A DNA stretch of 6,496 nt, taken from the NCBI GenBank assembly GCA_022712785.1, contig JAFLJX010000117.1:1-6496 (forward strand). Direction: 5' to 3'. This DNA is from Mycoplasmatota bacterium (GTDB lineage Bacteria > Bacillota_I > Bacilli_A > Izemoplasmatales > Izemoplasmataceae). The notes under the pieces were generated by a model, which saw nothing but the letters and a program-made list of their open reading frames with translations, ran no database searches and was not told the origin of the DNA. Positions 1 through 5,342 of this stretch are shown here, piece by piece (positions within the stretch are counted from its first letter, which is position 1; every line of letters starts with the position of its first letter). A program made the position numbers and the translations under genes.

Positions 1-78
1 TGGCCCATCAAATATATCACAAGCACTAAGTGATGAAACAACTATAAATGCAAGTATTATTATAAATATTTTCTTCAT
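1..78 (-). CDS. N-terminus of a predicted lipoprotein (partial, runs off the left edge)
   Basis: The reverse strand reads ATG at 78-76 followed by 26 codons to the window edge. The peptide begins MKKIFIIILAFIVVSSLSAC and continues DIFDGP. It is a textbook lipoprotein signal: two lysines, a hydrophobic stretch at about residues 4-15, and a lipobox LSAC with the modified Cys at residue 20. The mature protein would be anchored in the outer face of the cytoplasmic membrane after lipidation and signal peptidase II cleavage. An extended -10 promoter lies about 23 bases upstream, and the SD is weak (AAAGAG, roughly eight bases from ATG). The function cannot be told because the mature domain is outside the window. 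It could be a solute-binding protein or a lipoprotein of unknown role. The signal peptide is clear; the rest is unknown. Confidence 0.82.
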   Translation of the reverse strand, partial: MKKIFIIILAFIVVSSLSACDIFDGP

Positions 79-100
79 ATAACCAACTCTTTTCAAATGT

Positions 101-109
101 ATTATAACA
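101..109 (-). promoter_or_regulatory. Extended -10 promoter of the lipoprotein gene
   Basis: On the minus strand the sequence TGTTATAAT gives a perfect TATAAT (106-101) preceded by the TG of an extended -10. No good -35 box sits at 16-18 bases, which extended -10 promoters tolerate. Initiation would be near position 94, leaving a leader of about 16 bases before the ATG at 78. It lies directly beyond the terminator of the upstream gene, consistent with an independent transcription unit. Confidence 0.6.
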
Positions 110-130
110 TAAGGGTTTGTAAAAAATGTG

Positions 131-162
131 AAAAAAAGAAAATGCGAATTTCTTCGCATTTT
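131..162 (-). terminator. Rho-independent terminator of the UPF0597 gene
   Basis: Perfect 10-bp stem AAAATGCGAA / TTCGCATTTT (139-148 with 153-162). Read on the minus strand it has a GAAA tetraloop and is followed by C then seven T (137-131). The first base of the stem is the last base of the stop codon of the upstream minus-strand gene, so coding and termination signals abut. The plus-strand reading also has a short T-run, but no plus-strand gene ends here. Confidence 0.85.
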
Positions 163-1427
163 TATATTAAATCAATTATTCCTTTGTTTGCGGAATTAAG
201 CACTTCGTTATTCAGTTTTCCTAGATTCTTAATAGTTTTATCAACATCAACTTTACTAATTCCAGATCCATCACTTACGTGATCGCCATCAACTACCATT
301 TTAGCAGAAATCATACCATTCATTGCAGCAAAAGATACTTTATATGTACAAGATACTTTTGCTCCATCACACACAAATCCCATTGATGTAGATAAATATA
401 AATTTATAGATTCTTTAATCTCGTTTCTAGATCCACCTTTAACATACGCTGTAACAGCAGCAGCACTGCATCCTGTCGCATGTCCAGTACCACATAATAC
501 TGTGACAATATTCATTTCTTGTTTTATATAAATGCTAGTTAAGAACGATAATACAATTAGTTTTTCTCTTTCTTTATTTGATAACTTAAGGGCTTGAGCT
601 AAGAACATTGGAGTAATTAATGTTCCAATACCTAGGTTTCCACTACCAGCTACTCCGTAAACAGTGTAAATATCACCCTCCATTCTTTTTCTTGAAGGTA
701 CAGTGATATGTTTCCTAAGAAAGTTAGAAAGGTCATACAGGCAATCTTTTTGTGCTTCTCTTAAGTCTTCAACTAAATAGTTTCCACCTTCTATTGTAAT
801 TTCATCTCTTGCACTTTGATATTGCAGTTCTGCGGTATGGAATAAATTACCTAACCCTGAAAAATCTCCGTTTTCAACGAAATCTAATATTTCATCATAG
901 GAAGTTATACTATATATATTTACTCTTTCAATTAATGCATCTTTTTGAAATTCATCAAGCTTTTCACCATTTCTAATTACACTTACAACATTATCATAAG
1001 AGTCTTTTATTATTATTGTAGCACTATCTCCTTCACAAGAAGTAAGAGTTAATTCTTCATATAAAACAGTGTCGGCATACTTTTTATAACTTATATGAAC
1101 ATCGATTTCTTCTAATAAAGATTCAATCTTATCAATATCATCGTTTGTAACACTTTCAAAAACATTTAATTTCTGTTTAGGGTTTTTTAATAACAATCCT
1201 AAAGCAAGGGCGTTATTAAGACCGCTTTTTTTGAGTCCTGGAACTCCAACATTTACGCTATTTTTGTATAGTTCTTCACTCATAACAAGATTAACTGAAT
1301 TTATTTTTTTGTTTCTTAAAATATAAGCTCCTATTGAGGCAATATATCCGACCACACCTATATCGGTACAGCCCATTGTTTTTGTTAAATTAGCATTCAA
1401 TAATCTTTCAACTTGAGTTTTATCCAT
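162..1427 (-). CDS. L-serine ammonia-lyase / L-cysteine desulfidase family protein (UPF0597, iron-sulfur type)
   Basis: A 421-residue protein, normal length for the UPF0597 / serine dehydratase alpha-like family. Characterised members break down L-cysteine to pyruvate, ammonia and sulfide with an oxygen-sensitive Fe-S cluster; the substrate here is inferred from family only. Visible landmarks are MGCTD at 18-22 (family form GCTEP), GVPG at 61-64, GSGNLGIG at 261-268, LCGTGHATGCSAA at 311-323, and CDGAKVSC at 353-360. C20, C312 (or C320), C353 and C360 are the plausible cluster ligands. No signal peptide or membrane segment is visible, so it should be cytosolic. The frame is open to GTG at 1436, but that GTG lies inside the SD, so ATG at 1427 is chosen. 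It is transcribed alone, divergently from rlmB, with its own promoter and terminator. L-serine dehydratase activity is the main alternative. Confidence 0.85.
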   Translation of the reverse strand: MDKTQVERLLNANLTKTMGCTDIGVVGYIASIGAYILRNKKINSVNLVMSEELYKNSVNVGVPGLKKSGLNNALALGLLLKNPKQKLNVFESVTNDDIDKIESLLEEIDVHISYKKYADTVLYEELTLTSCEGDSATIIIKDSYDNVVSVIRNGEKLDEFQKDALIERVNIYSITSYDEILDFVENGDFSGLGNLFHTAELQYQSARDEITIEGGNYLVEDLREAQKDCLYDLSNFLRKHITVPSRKRMEGDIYTVYGVAGSGNLGIGTLITPMFLAQALKLSNKEREKLIVLSFLTSIYIKQEMNIVTVLCGTGHATGCSAAAVTAYVKGGSRNEIKESINLYLSTSMGFVCDGAKVSCTYKVSFAAMNGMISAKMVVDGDHVSDGSGISKVDVDKTIKNLGKLNNEVLNSANKGIIDLI

Positions 1428-1432
1428 AATAA

Positions 1433-1440
1433 TCACCTCT
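1433..1440 (-). promoter_or_regulatory. SD site deciding the UPF0597 start
   Basis: AGAGGTGA on the minus strand ends five bases before ATG 1427-1425. The upstream in-frame GTG (1436-1434) is part of this SD and therefore cannot be the start. Confidence 0.75.
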
Positions 1441-1448
1441 ATTAAAAC

Positions 1449-1477
1449 ATTATAAACTCAAAAGCCTTTTAGAGCAA
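1449..1477 (-). promoter_or_regulatory. Promoter of the UPF0597 gene
   Basis: The minus strand has a perfect -10 TATAAT (1454-1449), a 17-base spacer and a weak -35 TTGCTC (1477-1472, three of six matches). Initiation is expected near 1442, giving a very short leader that starts almost at the SD. It sits back to back with the rlmB promoter in the 124-base divergent gap. Confidence 0.55.
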
Positions 1478-1517
1478 TAAATTTCAAAATTTATCAATAG
1501 GAAACTTATATATTTTA

Positions 1518-1526
1518 TGGTAAACT
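1518..1526 (+). promoter_or_regulatory. Extended -10 promoter of rlmB-sigH
   Basis: TGGTAAACT matches an extended -10 (TGn plus TAAACT, four of six to TATAAT). No convincing -35 lies 16-18 bases upstream. Initiation would be near 1533, just ahead of the SD AAGGATGTGA (1538-1547). It is placed here because some promoter must drive rlmB after the divergent gene, but the match is only fair. Confidence 0.4.
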
Positions 1527-1551
1527 ATATTAAGAAAAAGGATGTGATTAT

Positions 1552-2259
1552 ATGGCAACAATAATAACTGGTAAAAATACTGTATTAGAAGCCATCAAAG
1601 CAGATCGTAAAATCTATGAATTATATTACTTGAAAGGTTCTAATTCTGAAATTTTAGAATTGGCAAACTCTAAAAATATCAAAATTAAAGAATATGACAA
1701 ATTTAACTTAAGTAAACTATTACCAAGTCATAACCAAGGCATTGGAGCATTAGTAGAAGACTACAAATACACTAGTTTAGATGACGCAGTCAACAAAGAA
1801 GGTTCTAATAAATTATTTATTATGCTAGATTCTATTGAAGACCCACATAATTTAGGAGCGATTTTGAGAAGTTCAGATGCATTTAATGTTGATGCGGTTA
1901 TTATTCCTAAAAATAGAAGTGTTAAACTTAATTCTACAGTAGCAAAAGTTTCTACTGGAGCTATTGAATATGTTGACGTTATTGAAGTTACTAATTTAAA
2001 TCAAACTATTAAGAAGTTAAAAGATAGTGGGTTTTGGATAGTTGGGACTGAAATGGAAACAGAACAAACAATACATGATATCGATGTTGATACTAATTTA
2101 TGTGTTGTAATAGGTAATGAAGGAAAAGGAATCACAAGATTGGTTAAAGAAAACTGTGACTACTTAGTTAAAATTCCTATGAGCGGGAATGTAAATAGTT
2201 TAAACGCTAGCGTTTCAGCTGCATTAGTGACATACGAAATATACAATAAAAGAGGGTGA
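1552..2259 (+). CDS. rlmB: 23S rRNA (guanosine-2'-O)-methyltransferase RlmB (SpoU/TrmH family)
   Basis: A 235-residue SPOUT-class methyltransferase. RlmB proper methylates the ribose of G2251 in the peptidyl-transferase P-loop of 23S rRNA, using S-adenosylmethionine. An N-terminal L30e-like RNA-binding domain (about 1-75) opens with ITGKNTVLEAI. The knotted catalytic domain carries all three SpoU motifs: motif 1 around 92-110 with N100 and R106, motif 2 VVIGNEGKGI at 185-194, and motif 3 IPMSGNVNSLNASVSAAL at 208-225. The SD AAGGATGTGA precedes ATG. The gene ends in TGA, which shows that TGA is a stop in this genome. The sigma-H-like gene starts four bases later, so the two are co-transcribed and probably translationally coupled. 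A sister TrmH enzyme is possible, but gene order favours RlmB. Confidence 0.93.
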   Translation: MATIITGKNTVLEAIKADRKIYELYYLKGSNSEILELANSKNIKIKEYDKFNLSKLLPSHNQGIGALVEDYKYTSLDDAVNKEGSNKLFIMLDSIEDPHNLGAILRSSDAFNVDAVIIPKNRSVKLNSTVAKVSTGAIEYVDVIEVTNLNQTIKKLKDSGFWIVGTEMETEQTIHDIDVDTNLCVVIGNEGKGITRLVKENCDYLVKIPMSGNVNSLNASVSAALVTYEIYNKRG

Positions 2260-2261
2260 GG
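2251..2261 (+). promoter_or_regulatory. SD supporting the TTG start of the sigma factor
   Basis: AGAGGGTGAGG overlaps the last codons and TGA stop of rlmB and lies just upstream of TTG 2264. No ATG in frame is suitably placed, and the residues after TTG already resemble the N-terminus of sigma-H proteins, so TTG is accepted. Confidence 0.65.
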
Positions 2262-2263
2262 AT

Positions 2264-2806
2264 TTGAAGTACTACAAACAAAACGACTATGAAATTATAT
2301 CCCAAATTAGAGAAGGGAATAATGACGCCTTAGAGTTAATGTTTGAGAAGTACAAACCCCTAATTTCTAAAAAAATATATAAATTTAACCTGTATTATGA
2401 TTATGATGATATGTACCAAGAAAGCTTAATGGTTTTATTAAAATCTCTTGAAAAATTTGAAGATAAATATTCAAAAACATTCACTAAATACTTTGAGCTA
2501 AATTTGGATAGAAAGTTCATCACAATTGTATCAAAAAGAGTTAGAAGAAATGAGATATTTAAGAAAAATGAAAAGTATATTTATGAAAGTAATCATAGTA
2601 CATTTCAACAAAGTGAATATTTTGATTTAGTAAAAAAAGAAATTACAAAAATACTTACAAATAGAGAGAACTTAGTATATACTTTAAGAGAGTTAAATAA
2701 CTATAGAATTTCTTATATAAACGAGGTTTATGGCTTATCTAACAAAGTAATCTATAATTCTCTTCATCGTGCTAAGGTAAAAATAAAAAAGCATTTTGAG
2801 ACTTAA
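2264..2806 (+). CDS. sigH: Sigma-H-like RNA polymerase sigma factor (sigma-70 family)
   Basis: 180 residues, shorter than Bacillus SigH (about 218). It matches SigH in both functional regions. Region 2 (about 20-95) shows NDALELMFEKY, DYDDMYQESLMVLLKSLEKF and the LDRKFIT stretch; the DD..QE motif of the -10-binding, core-binding helices is clear. A variable linker follows. Region 4 (about 130-178) ends in a helix-turn-helix, YINEVYGLSNKVIYNSLHRAKVKIKKHF, for -35 recognition. Its place between rlmB and rpmG-secE-nusG is the classic sigH locus, which supports the name. The protein would redirect RNA polymerase to a small alternative regulon, governing sporulation or competence in Bacilli; the regulon here is unknown. 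Start is TTG, four bases after rlmB. The rpmG promoter begins directly after its stop. Confidence 0.8.
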   Translation: MKYYKQNDYEIISQIREGNNDALELMFEKYKPLISKKIYKFNLYYDYDDMYQESLMVLLKSLEKFEDKYSKTFTKYFELNLDRKFITIVSKRVRRNEIFKKNEKYIYESNHSTFQQSEYFDLVKKEITKILTNRENLVYTLRELNNYRISYINEVYGLSNKVIYNSLHRAKVKIKKHFET

Positions 2807-2807
2807 C

Positions 2808-2836
2808 TTGACAAAGATATCTATTTTTGATAAATT
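2808..2836 (+). promoter_or_regulatory. Promoter of rpmG-secE-nusG
   Basis: A perfect -35 TTGACA (2808-2813) lies one base after the sigma factor stop codon. A 17-base spacer leads to -10 TAAATT (2831-2836), which is preceded by TGA and so also has the extended -10 TG. Initiation is expected near 2843, about 20 bases before the rpmG ATG. No terminator separates it from sigH, so read-through from rlmB-sigH probably adds to expression. Confidence 0.75.
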
Positions 2837-2863
2837 ATATATTTGCAATGGGAGTTGAAAATT

Positions 2864-3010
2864 ATGAGAGAGAAAATTATACTTATATGTGAAGTTTGTT
2901 TATCTAGAAACTATAGCGTATATAAAAATAAGGAAAACAAAGAGAGAATGCAGATAAAAAAATACTGTAAAAGATGTGGAACACATACCACACATAAAGA
3001 AAGCAAATAG
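2864..3010 (+). CDS. rpmG: 50S ribosomal protein L33 (zinc-binding form)
   Basis: A 48-residue protein beginning MREKIILICEVCLSRNY and ending CKRCGTHTTHKESK, the expected size for L33 in the large ribosomal subunit. It has two CxxC pairs (CEVC at 9-12 and CKRC at 35-38), so it is the four-cysteine, zinc-ribbon form rather than the zinc-independent paralogue that has lost them. The family signature SRNY (14-17) and the KKYC block (32-35) are present. SD GGAG (2851-2854) sits nine bases from ATG; an in-frame TTG at 2855 is adjacent to the SD and cannot be the start. It leads the rpmG-secE-nusG operon, its usual position in Firmicutes. Low-zinc-induced L33 paralogues elsewhere in the genome would be a natural partner, but none is visible here. 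Confidence 0.93.
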   Translation: MREKIILICEVCLSRNYSVYKNKENKERMQIKKYCKRCGTHTTHKESK

Positions 3011-3022
3011 GAGAGATTAATT

Positions 3023-3451
3023 ATGGCGAAAAAAGCAGAAGAAGTTAAGAAAAATAAAATTATAGAAATATTACGAAAAGAATATCCAATTGAAAAATTA
3101 CTTTTAGGAGTTTTAGGTGCAATTGTATTAATTCTCGGTATTTATTTAATAGAAGGAAAAGTTCTGGAAATTAGATATACAGATTTATGGATTTTCAATA
3201 GTTCTACAAAAATATTGATTTTTTCAATTTTTGTAGTATTGATTGGGGCAGTTGCATTTGTATTAGCTGTGTATCCATTCTTTGTTCCAAGTTTTGCTGA
3301 GATGAAAAAAGTATCTTGGCCAACTAAAAATATTATTGTAAATCATTCATTAAGAGTATTTGGATTTATATTACTGATTGCGTTTTTCTTTGTATTAGTT
3401 GATTGGCCTTTAAGTGAAATATTTGGTTGGATTAACAAGTTAGGTAATTAA
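3023..3451 (+). CDS. secE: Preprotein translocase subunit SecE (long form, three membrane segments)
   Basis: 142 residues, against about 60 for Bacillus SecE. The essential C-terminal SecE core is intact: amphipathic segment EMKKVSWPT at 93-101 followed by a membrane helix at about 110-127. Ahead of it lie a charged Lys-rich start (1-20) and two extra hydrophobic segments at about 26-43 and 63-86, giving a three-span topology like that of E. coli SecE. SecE clamps SecY in the plasma membrane and is required for protein secretion and membrane insertion. SD AGGAGA (3009-3014) overlaps the rpmG stop, with ATG eight bases on. The nusG start is five bases after its stop, so the genes form one unit. 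The secE-nusG pairing makes the assignment secure; the extra spans are inferred from hydrophobicity only. Confidence 0.93.
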   Translation: MAKKAEEVKKNKIIEILRKEYPIEKLLLGVLGAIVLILGIYLIEGKVLEIRYTDLWIFNSSTKILIFSIFVVLIGAVAFVLAVYPFFVPSFAEMKKVSWPTKNIIVNHSLRVFGFILLIAFFFVLVDWPLSEIFGWINKLGN

Positions 3452-3456
3452 TAAAA

Positions 3457-3993
3457 ATGGATGGTATAAGATGGTATGTTGTTCAAACATATTCTGGATT
3501 TGAAAATTCTGTTAAATTAAACCTAGAACGTCGTATTGAATCAATGCAAATGGAAAATCTAATTTTTCAAGTAATGATACCTGAAGAATTAAAAATAGAG
3601 AAAAAGGCTGATGGTACTACTAAAGAGAAAATGGTTAAAATTTTCCCTGGGTATGTATTCTTAGAAATGGATGTAACTGATGACTCATGGTTTGTTGTTC
3701 GTAATACACCTGGAGTTACAGGATTCCTAGGATCAAGTGGAGGGGGAACTAAACCAGTTCCGTTACCACCAGAAGAGATTAATCCTATCCTTAAAAAATG
3801 TGGATTAATGGAAGCTCCAAAACTTGATGTTGAAATTGGAGAAAAAGTACGTGTTACAACTGGTCCATTCCGAGATCAAATTGGAGCAGTAGACTCAATC
3901 GACAATGACAAATTAGAAGTAACAGTTCTCGTGGATATGTTTGGGAGACAAACACCAGTCGAATTAGGTTTTGAAGATATTGAGAAAGTATAA
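3457..3993 (+). CDS. nusG: Transcription termination/antitermination factor NusG
   Basis: 178 residues, normal for bacterial NusG. The N-terminal NGN domain (about 1-115) starts RWYVVQTYSGFEN and carries PGYVFLEM (64-71) and RNTPGVTGFLG; it binds the RNA polymerase clamp and bridges the active cleft. The C-terminal KOW domain (about 125-178), GEKVRVTTGPFRDQIG onward, contacts ribosomal S10 or Rho. It modulates pausing, termination and transcription-translation coupling. No strong SD precedes ATG 3457 (only TAGG twelve bases upstream), and the gap after secE is five bases, so its translation probably depends on ribosomes finishing secE. Other nearby ATGs are out of frame. It is the last gene of its operon, and a terminator-like hairpin follows. 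Confidence 0.96.
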   Translation: MDGIRWYVVQTYSGFENSVKLNLERRIESMQMENLIFQVMIPEELKIEKKADGTTKEKMVKIFPGYVFLEMDVTDDSWFVVRNTPGVTGFLGSSGGGTKPVPLPPEEINPILKKCGLMEAPKLDVEIGEKVRVTTGPFRDQIGAVDSIDNDKLEVTVLVDMFGRQTPVELGFEDIEKV

Positions 3994-4004
3994 AGATTAT
4001 TTTC

Positions 4005-4034
4005 TTGACATCATTAATATTAATATAGTATAAT
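4005..4034 (+). promoter_or_regulatory. Strong promoter of rplK-rplA
   Basis: Both boxes are perfect: -35 TTGACA (4005-4010) and -10 TATAAT (4029-4034), with an 18-base spacer. Initiation is expected at about 4041. It lies eleven bases after the nusG stop. Its -10 box and start point overlap the 5' arm of the terminator-like hairpin at 4033-4065. Confidence 0.9.
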
Positions 4035-4065
4035 AGCTTGGCATGCAGTATGCCATGCTATTTTT
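4033..4065 (+). terminator. Terminator hairpin for the nusG transcript, overlapping the rplK promoter
   Basis: ATAGC (4033-4037) pairs with GCTAT (4057-4061). After a T-T mismatch, TGGCAT (4039-4044) pairs with ATGCCA (4050-4055) around a GCAGT loop. A T-run (4061-4065) follows at once. This fits a rho-independent terminator of about 11 bp with one mismatch for transcripts arriving from nusG. Transcripts starting near 4041 lack most of the 5' arm and should escape it. Confidence 0.7.
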
Positions 4066-4066
4066 A

Positions 4067-4104
4067 TGAGTGGGAGGATTATATAAAATCTGATTACCAC
4101 ATCA
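4067..4104 (+). promoter_or_regulatory. Putative L1-binding operator in the rplK leader (copy 1)
   Basis: TGAGTGG (4067-4073) pairs with CCAC-a-TCA (4097-4104, A4101 bulged). An asymmetric internal loop follows (GA on the left, GATTA on the right), then a short upper stem GGATT / AATCT (first pair is G-U) with an ATATAA loop. The strands GTGGGAGGA and TTACCACA resemble the L1-binding helix of 23S rRNA, where GTGGGAGG faces ATACCAC. L1 bound here would lie just upstream of the rplK SD (4111-4120) and could block initiation. Feedback control of L11-L1 by L1 is known in other bacteria; its action here is inferred. Confidence 0.7.
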
Positions 4105-4110
4105 CGAAAA

Positions 4111-4120
4111 AAAGGAGGTG
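4111..4120 (+). promoter_or_regulatory. SD deciding the rplK start
   Basis: AAAGGAGGTG is a near-perfect anti-SD match. The upstream in-frame GTG at 4118 is its last three bases, so it cannot be the start. GTG 4127, six bases after the SD, is the correct one. Confidence 0.85.
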
Positions 4121-4126
4121 TCTTTC

Positions 4127-4552
4127 GTGGCTAAAGAAATTAAGACTCAAGTTAAGCTGCAAATTCAAGCAGGAAAAGCTAACCCAGCTCCACCAGTAGG
4201 ACCAGCGTTAGGACAAGCAGGTGTTAATATCCAAGAATTTTGTACAAAATTCAATGCGATAACTAAGGAACAAATGGGATCAGTAATTCCAGTAGTAATT
4301 ACAGTTTATGATGACAGAAGTTTTACATTTATTACTAAAACTCCACCAGCAAGTGATTTAATTAAAAAAGCAGCTGGAGTTAGTAAAGGATCAAGCAATC
4401 CTTTAAAGGATAAAGTTGGATCAATTACTAAGGAACAATTAAAAGGAATCGCAGAAGCAAAAATGGTTGATTTAAATGCAAACGATATCGAAGCAGCAAT
4501 GAACATTATTGCAGGATCTGCAAGAAACATGGGAATATTAATAGAAGACTAA
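4127..4552 (+). CDS. rplK: 50S ribosomal protein L11
   Basis: From GTG 4127 the protein has 141 residues, the standard L11 length, and starts MAKEIKTQVKLQIQAGKANP. L11 binds the GTPase-associated centre of 23S rRNA with L10-L12, and in many bacteria is needed for RelA/stringent sensing. The N-terminal domain has the invariant PAPPVGPALGQAGVNI block (about 20-35). The C-terminal RNA-binding domain runs from about 73 with TKTPPAS through KAAGVSKGS to SARNMGI near the end. The first codon reads GTG, and translation is set by a very strong SD. It is the first gene of the rplK-rplA unit, with a candidate L1 operator in its leader, so its synthesis is probably throttled by L1. The open frame to 4118 would add three residues, not seen in the family. 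Confidence 0.97.
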   Translation: MAKEIKTQVKLQIQAGKANPAPPVGPALGQAGVNIQEFCTKFNAITKEQMGSVIPVVITVYDDRSFTFITKTPPASDLIKKAAGVSKGSSNPLKDKVGSITKEQLKGIAEAKMVDLNANDIEAAMNIIAGSARNMGILIED

Positions 4553-4557
4553 AGCAT

Positions 4558-4579
4558 TTAGTTGTTTATATACAACTAA
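4558..4579 (+). repeat. Perfect inverted repeat in the rplK-rplA gap
   Basis: TTAGTTGT (4558-4565) and ACAACTAA (4572-4579) form an 8-bp hairpin with a TTATAT loop, five bases after the rplK stop. No T-run follows, so it is not a rho-independent terminator. It abuts L1 site copy 2 with one base between, so in RNA the two helices may stack. It may be an RNA-processing or stabilising element; its role is unknown. Confidence 0.6.
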
Positions 4580-4580
4580 T

Positions 4581-4607
4581 TGTGGGAGGAAATTCCGTTA
4601 TACCACA
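4581..4607 (+). promoter_or_regulatory. Putative L1-binding operator ahead of rplA (copy 2)
   Basis: TGTGG (4581-4585) pairs with CCACA (4603-4607). An asymmetric loop (GA versus GTTATA) leads to a GGA / TCC stem with an AAT loop. The left strand GTGGGAGGA and right strand ATACCACA copy the L1 site of 23S rRNA even more closely than copy 1. It ends three bases before the rplA SD AGGAGG (4611-4616), so L1 bound here would cover the rplA initiation region directly. Confidence 0.75.
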
Positions 4608-4625
4608 TTTAGGAGGTAATTAATT

Positions 4626-5318
4626 ATGGCAAAAAAAGGAAAAAAATTCTTAGCTGCAGCGGCACAGGTGGAAGTTACAAAAAACTATCCAGCAAGTGAA
4701 GCTATAGACTTACTTAAAAAAGTAGCATTTGAAAAATTTGATGCATCAGTAGAATTCGCAATTCGTCTTAATTTAGATCCACGTAAAGCAGAACAAAACT
4801 TACGTGGGGCAGTGGTTTTACCACATGGTACAGGGAAAACTAAAAAAGTTTTAGTTTTTGCTAAAGGAGACAAAGCAAAAGAAGCTGAAGCAGCAGGTGC
4901 TGACTATGTTGGAGAAGCAGAGTTAGTTGAAAAAGTACTTAAAGGTTGGGATGATTTTGATACAGTTGTAGCAACACCAGACATGATGTCTCAAGTTGGA
5001 AAACTTGGACGTACATTAGGACCTAAAGGTTTAATGCCTAATCCTAAAACTGGAACAGTTACTATGGATGTAACAAGAGCAGTTAACGAAATAAAAGCTG
5101 GAAAAGTAGAATACAGAGTAGACAAAGTAGGAAATATCAATTTAACTATTGGTAAAGTTTCTTTTAGTGCTGAAAAGCTAGCTGAAAATTTAAACACTAT
5201 TTATTCTACACTTGTAAAATTAAGACCAGCAACTGTTAAAGGTGTATTTATTGAAAATATCGCAATCGCATCTACAATGGGTCCTGGTATCAAAGTTGAT
5301 CCAGACTCAATACAATAA
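4626..5318 (+). CDS. rplA: 50S ribosomal protein L1
   Basis: 230 residues, typical for bacterial L1. It starts MAKKGKKFLAAAAQVE and has the signature stretch GKLGRTLGPKGLMPNPKTGTV in the second domain, with KAGKVEYRVDK after it. L1 forms the mobile stalk by the E site of the 50S subunit and helps tRNA release; it is also an mRNA-binding repressor of its own operon in characterised species. The SD AGGAGG (4611-4616) is nine bases from ATG. It is second in the rplK-rplA unit. A copy of its presumed rRNA target lies just before this gene and another before rplK. No terminator is seen after it; a weak promoter for rplJ overlaps its last codons. Confidence 0.97.
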   Translation: MAKKGKKFLAAAAQVEVTKNYPASEAIDLLKKVAFEKFDASVEFAIRLNLDPRKAEQNLRGAVVLPHGTGKTKKVLVFAKGDKAKEAEAAGADYVGEAELVEKVLKGWDDFDTVVATPDMMSQVGKLGRTLGPKGLMPNPKTGTVTMDVTRAVNEIKAGKVEYRVDKVGNINLTIGKVSFSAEKLAENLNTIYSTLVKLRPATVKGVFIENIAIASTMGPGIKVDPDSIQ

Positions 5319-5325
5319 TTAGAAT
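5296..5325 (+). promoter_or_regulatory. Candidate promoter of rplJ-rplL
   Basis: TTGATC (5296-5301) and TAGAAT (5320-5325) match -35 and -10 boxes at four and five of six positions with an 18-base spacer. They straddle the end of rplA. Initiation near 5332 would fall just ahead of the L10 leader. The match is moderate, and rplJ-rplL may instead rely on read-through from rplK-rplA. Confidence 0.4.
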
Positions 5326-5342
5326 TAAAAATAAAATTGAAT

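Noticed and set aside
97..282. Plus-strand open frame of 61 codons at the left end.
   Set aside because: It runs over the promoter of the lipoprotein gene, a terminator and the antisense of the UPF0597 C-terminus, and has no SD.
2814..2863. Possible tRNA gene between sigH and rpmG or secE, as some bacteria have tRNA-Trp near secE.
   Set aside because: The gaps are too short (57 and 12 bases) and show no TTC-loop or cloverleaf; the first holds the promoter and leader of rpmG.
4118..4126. Upstream GTG start for rplK adding three residues.
   Set aside because: The GTG is part of the SD itself, and the 141-residue form from 4127 matches known L11 length and N-terminus.
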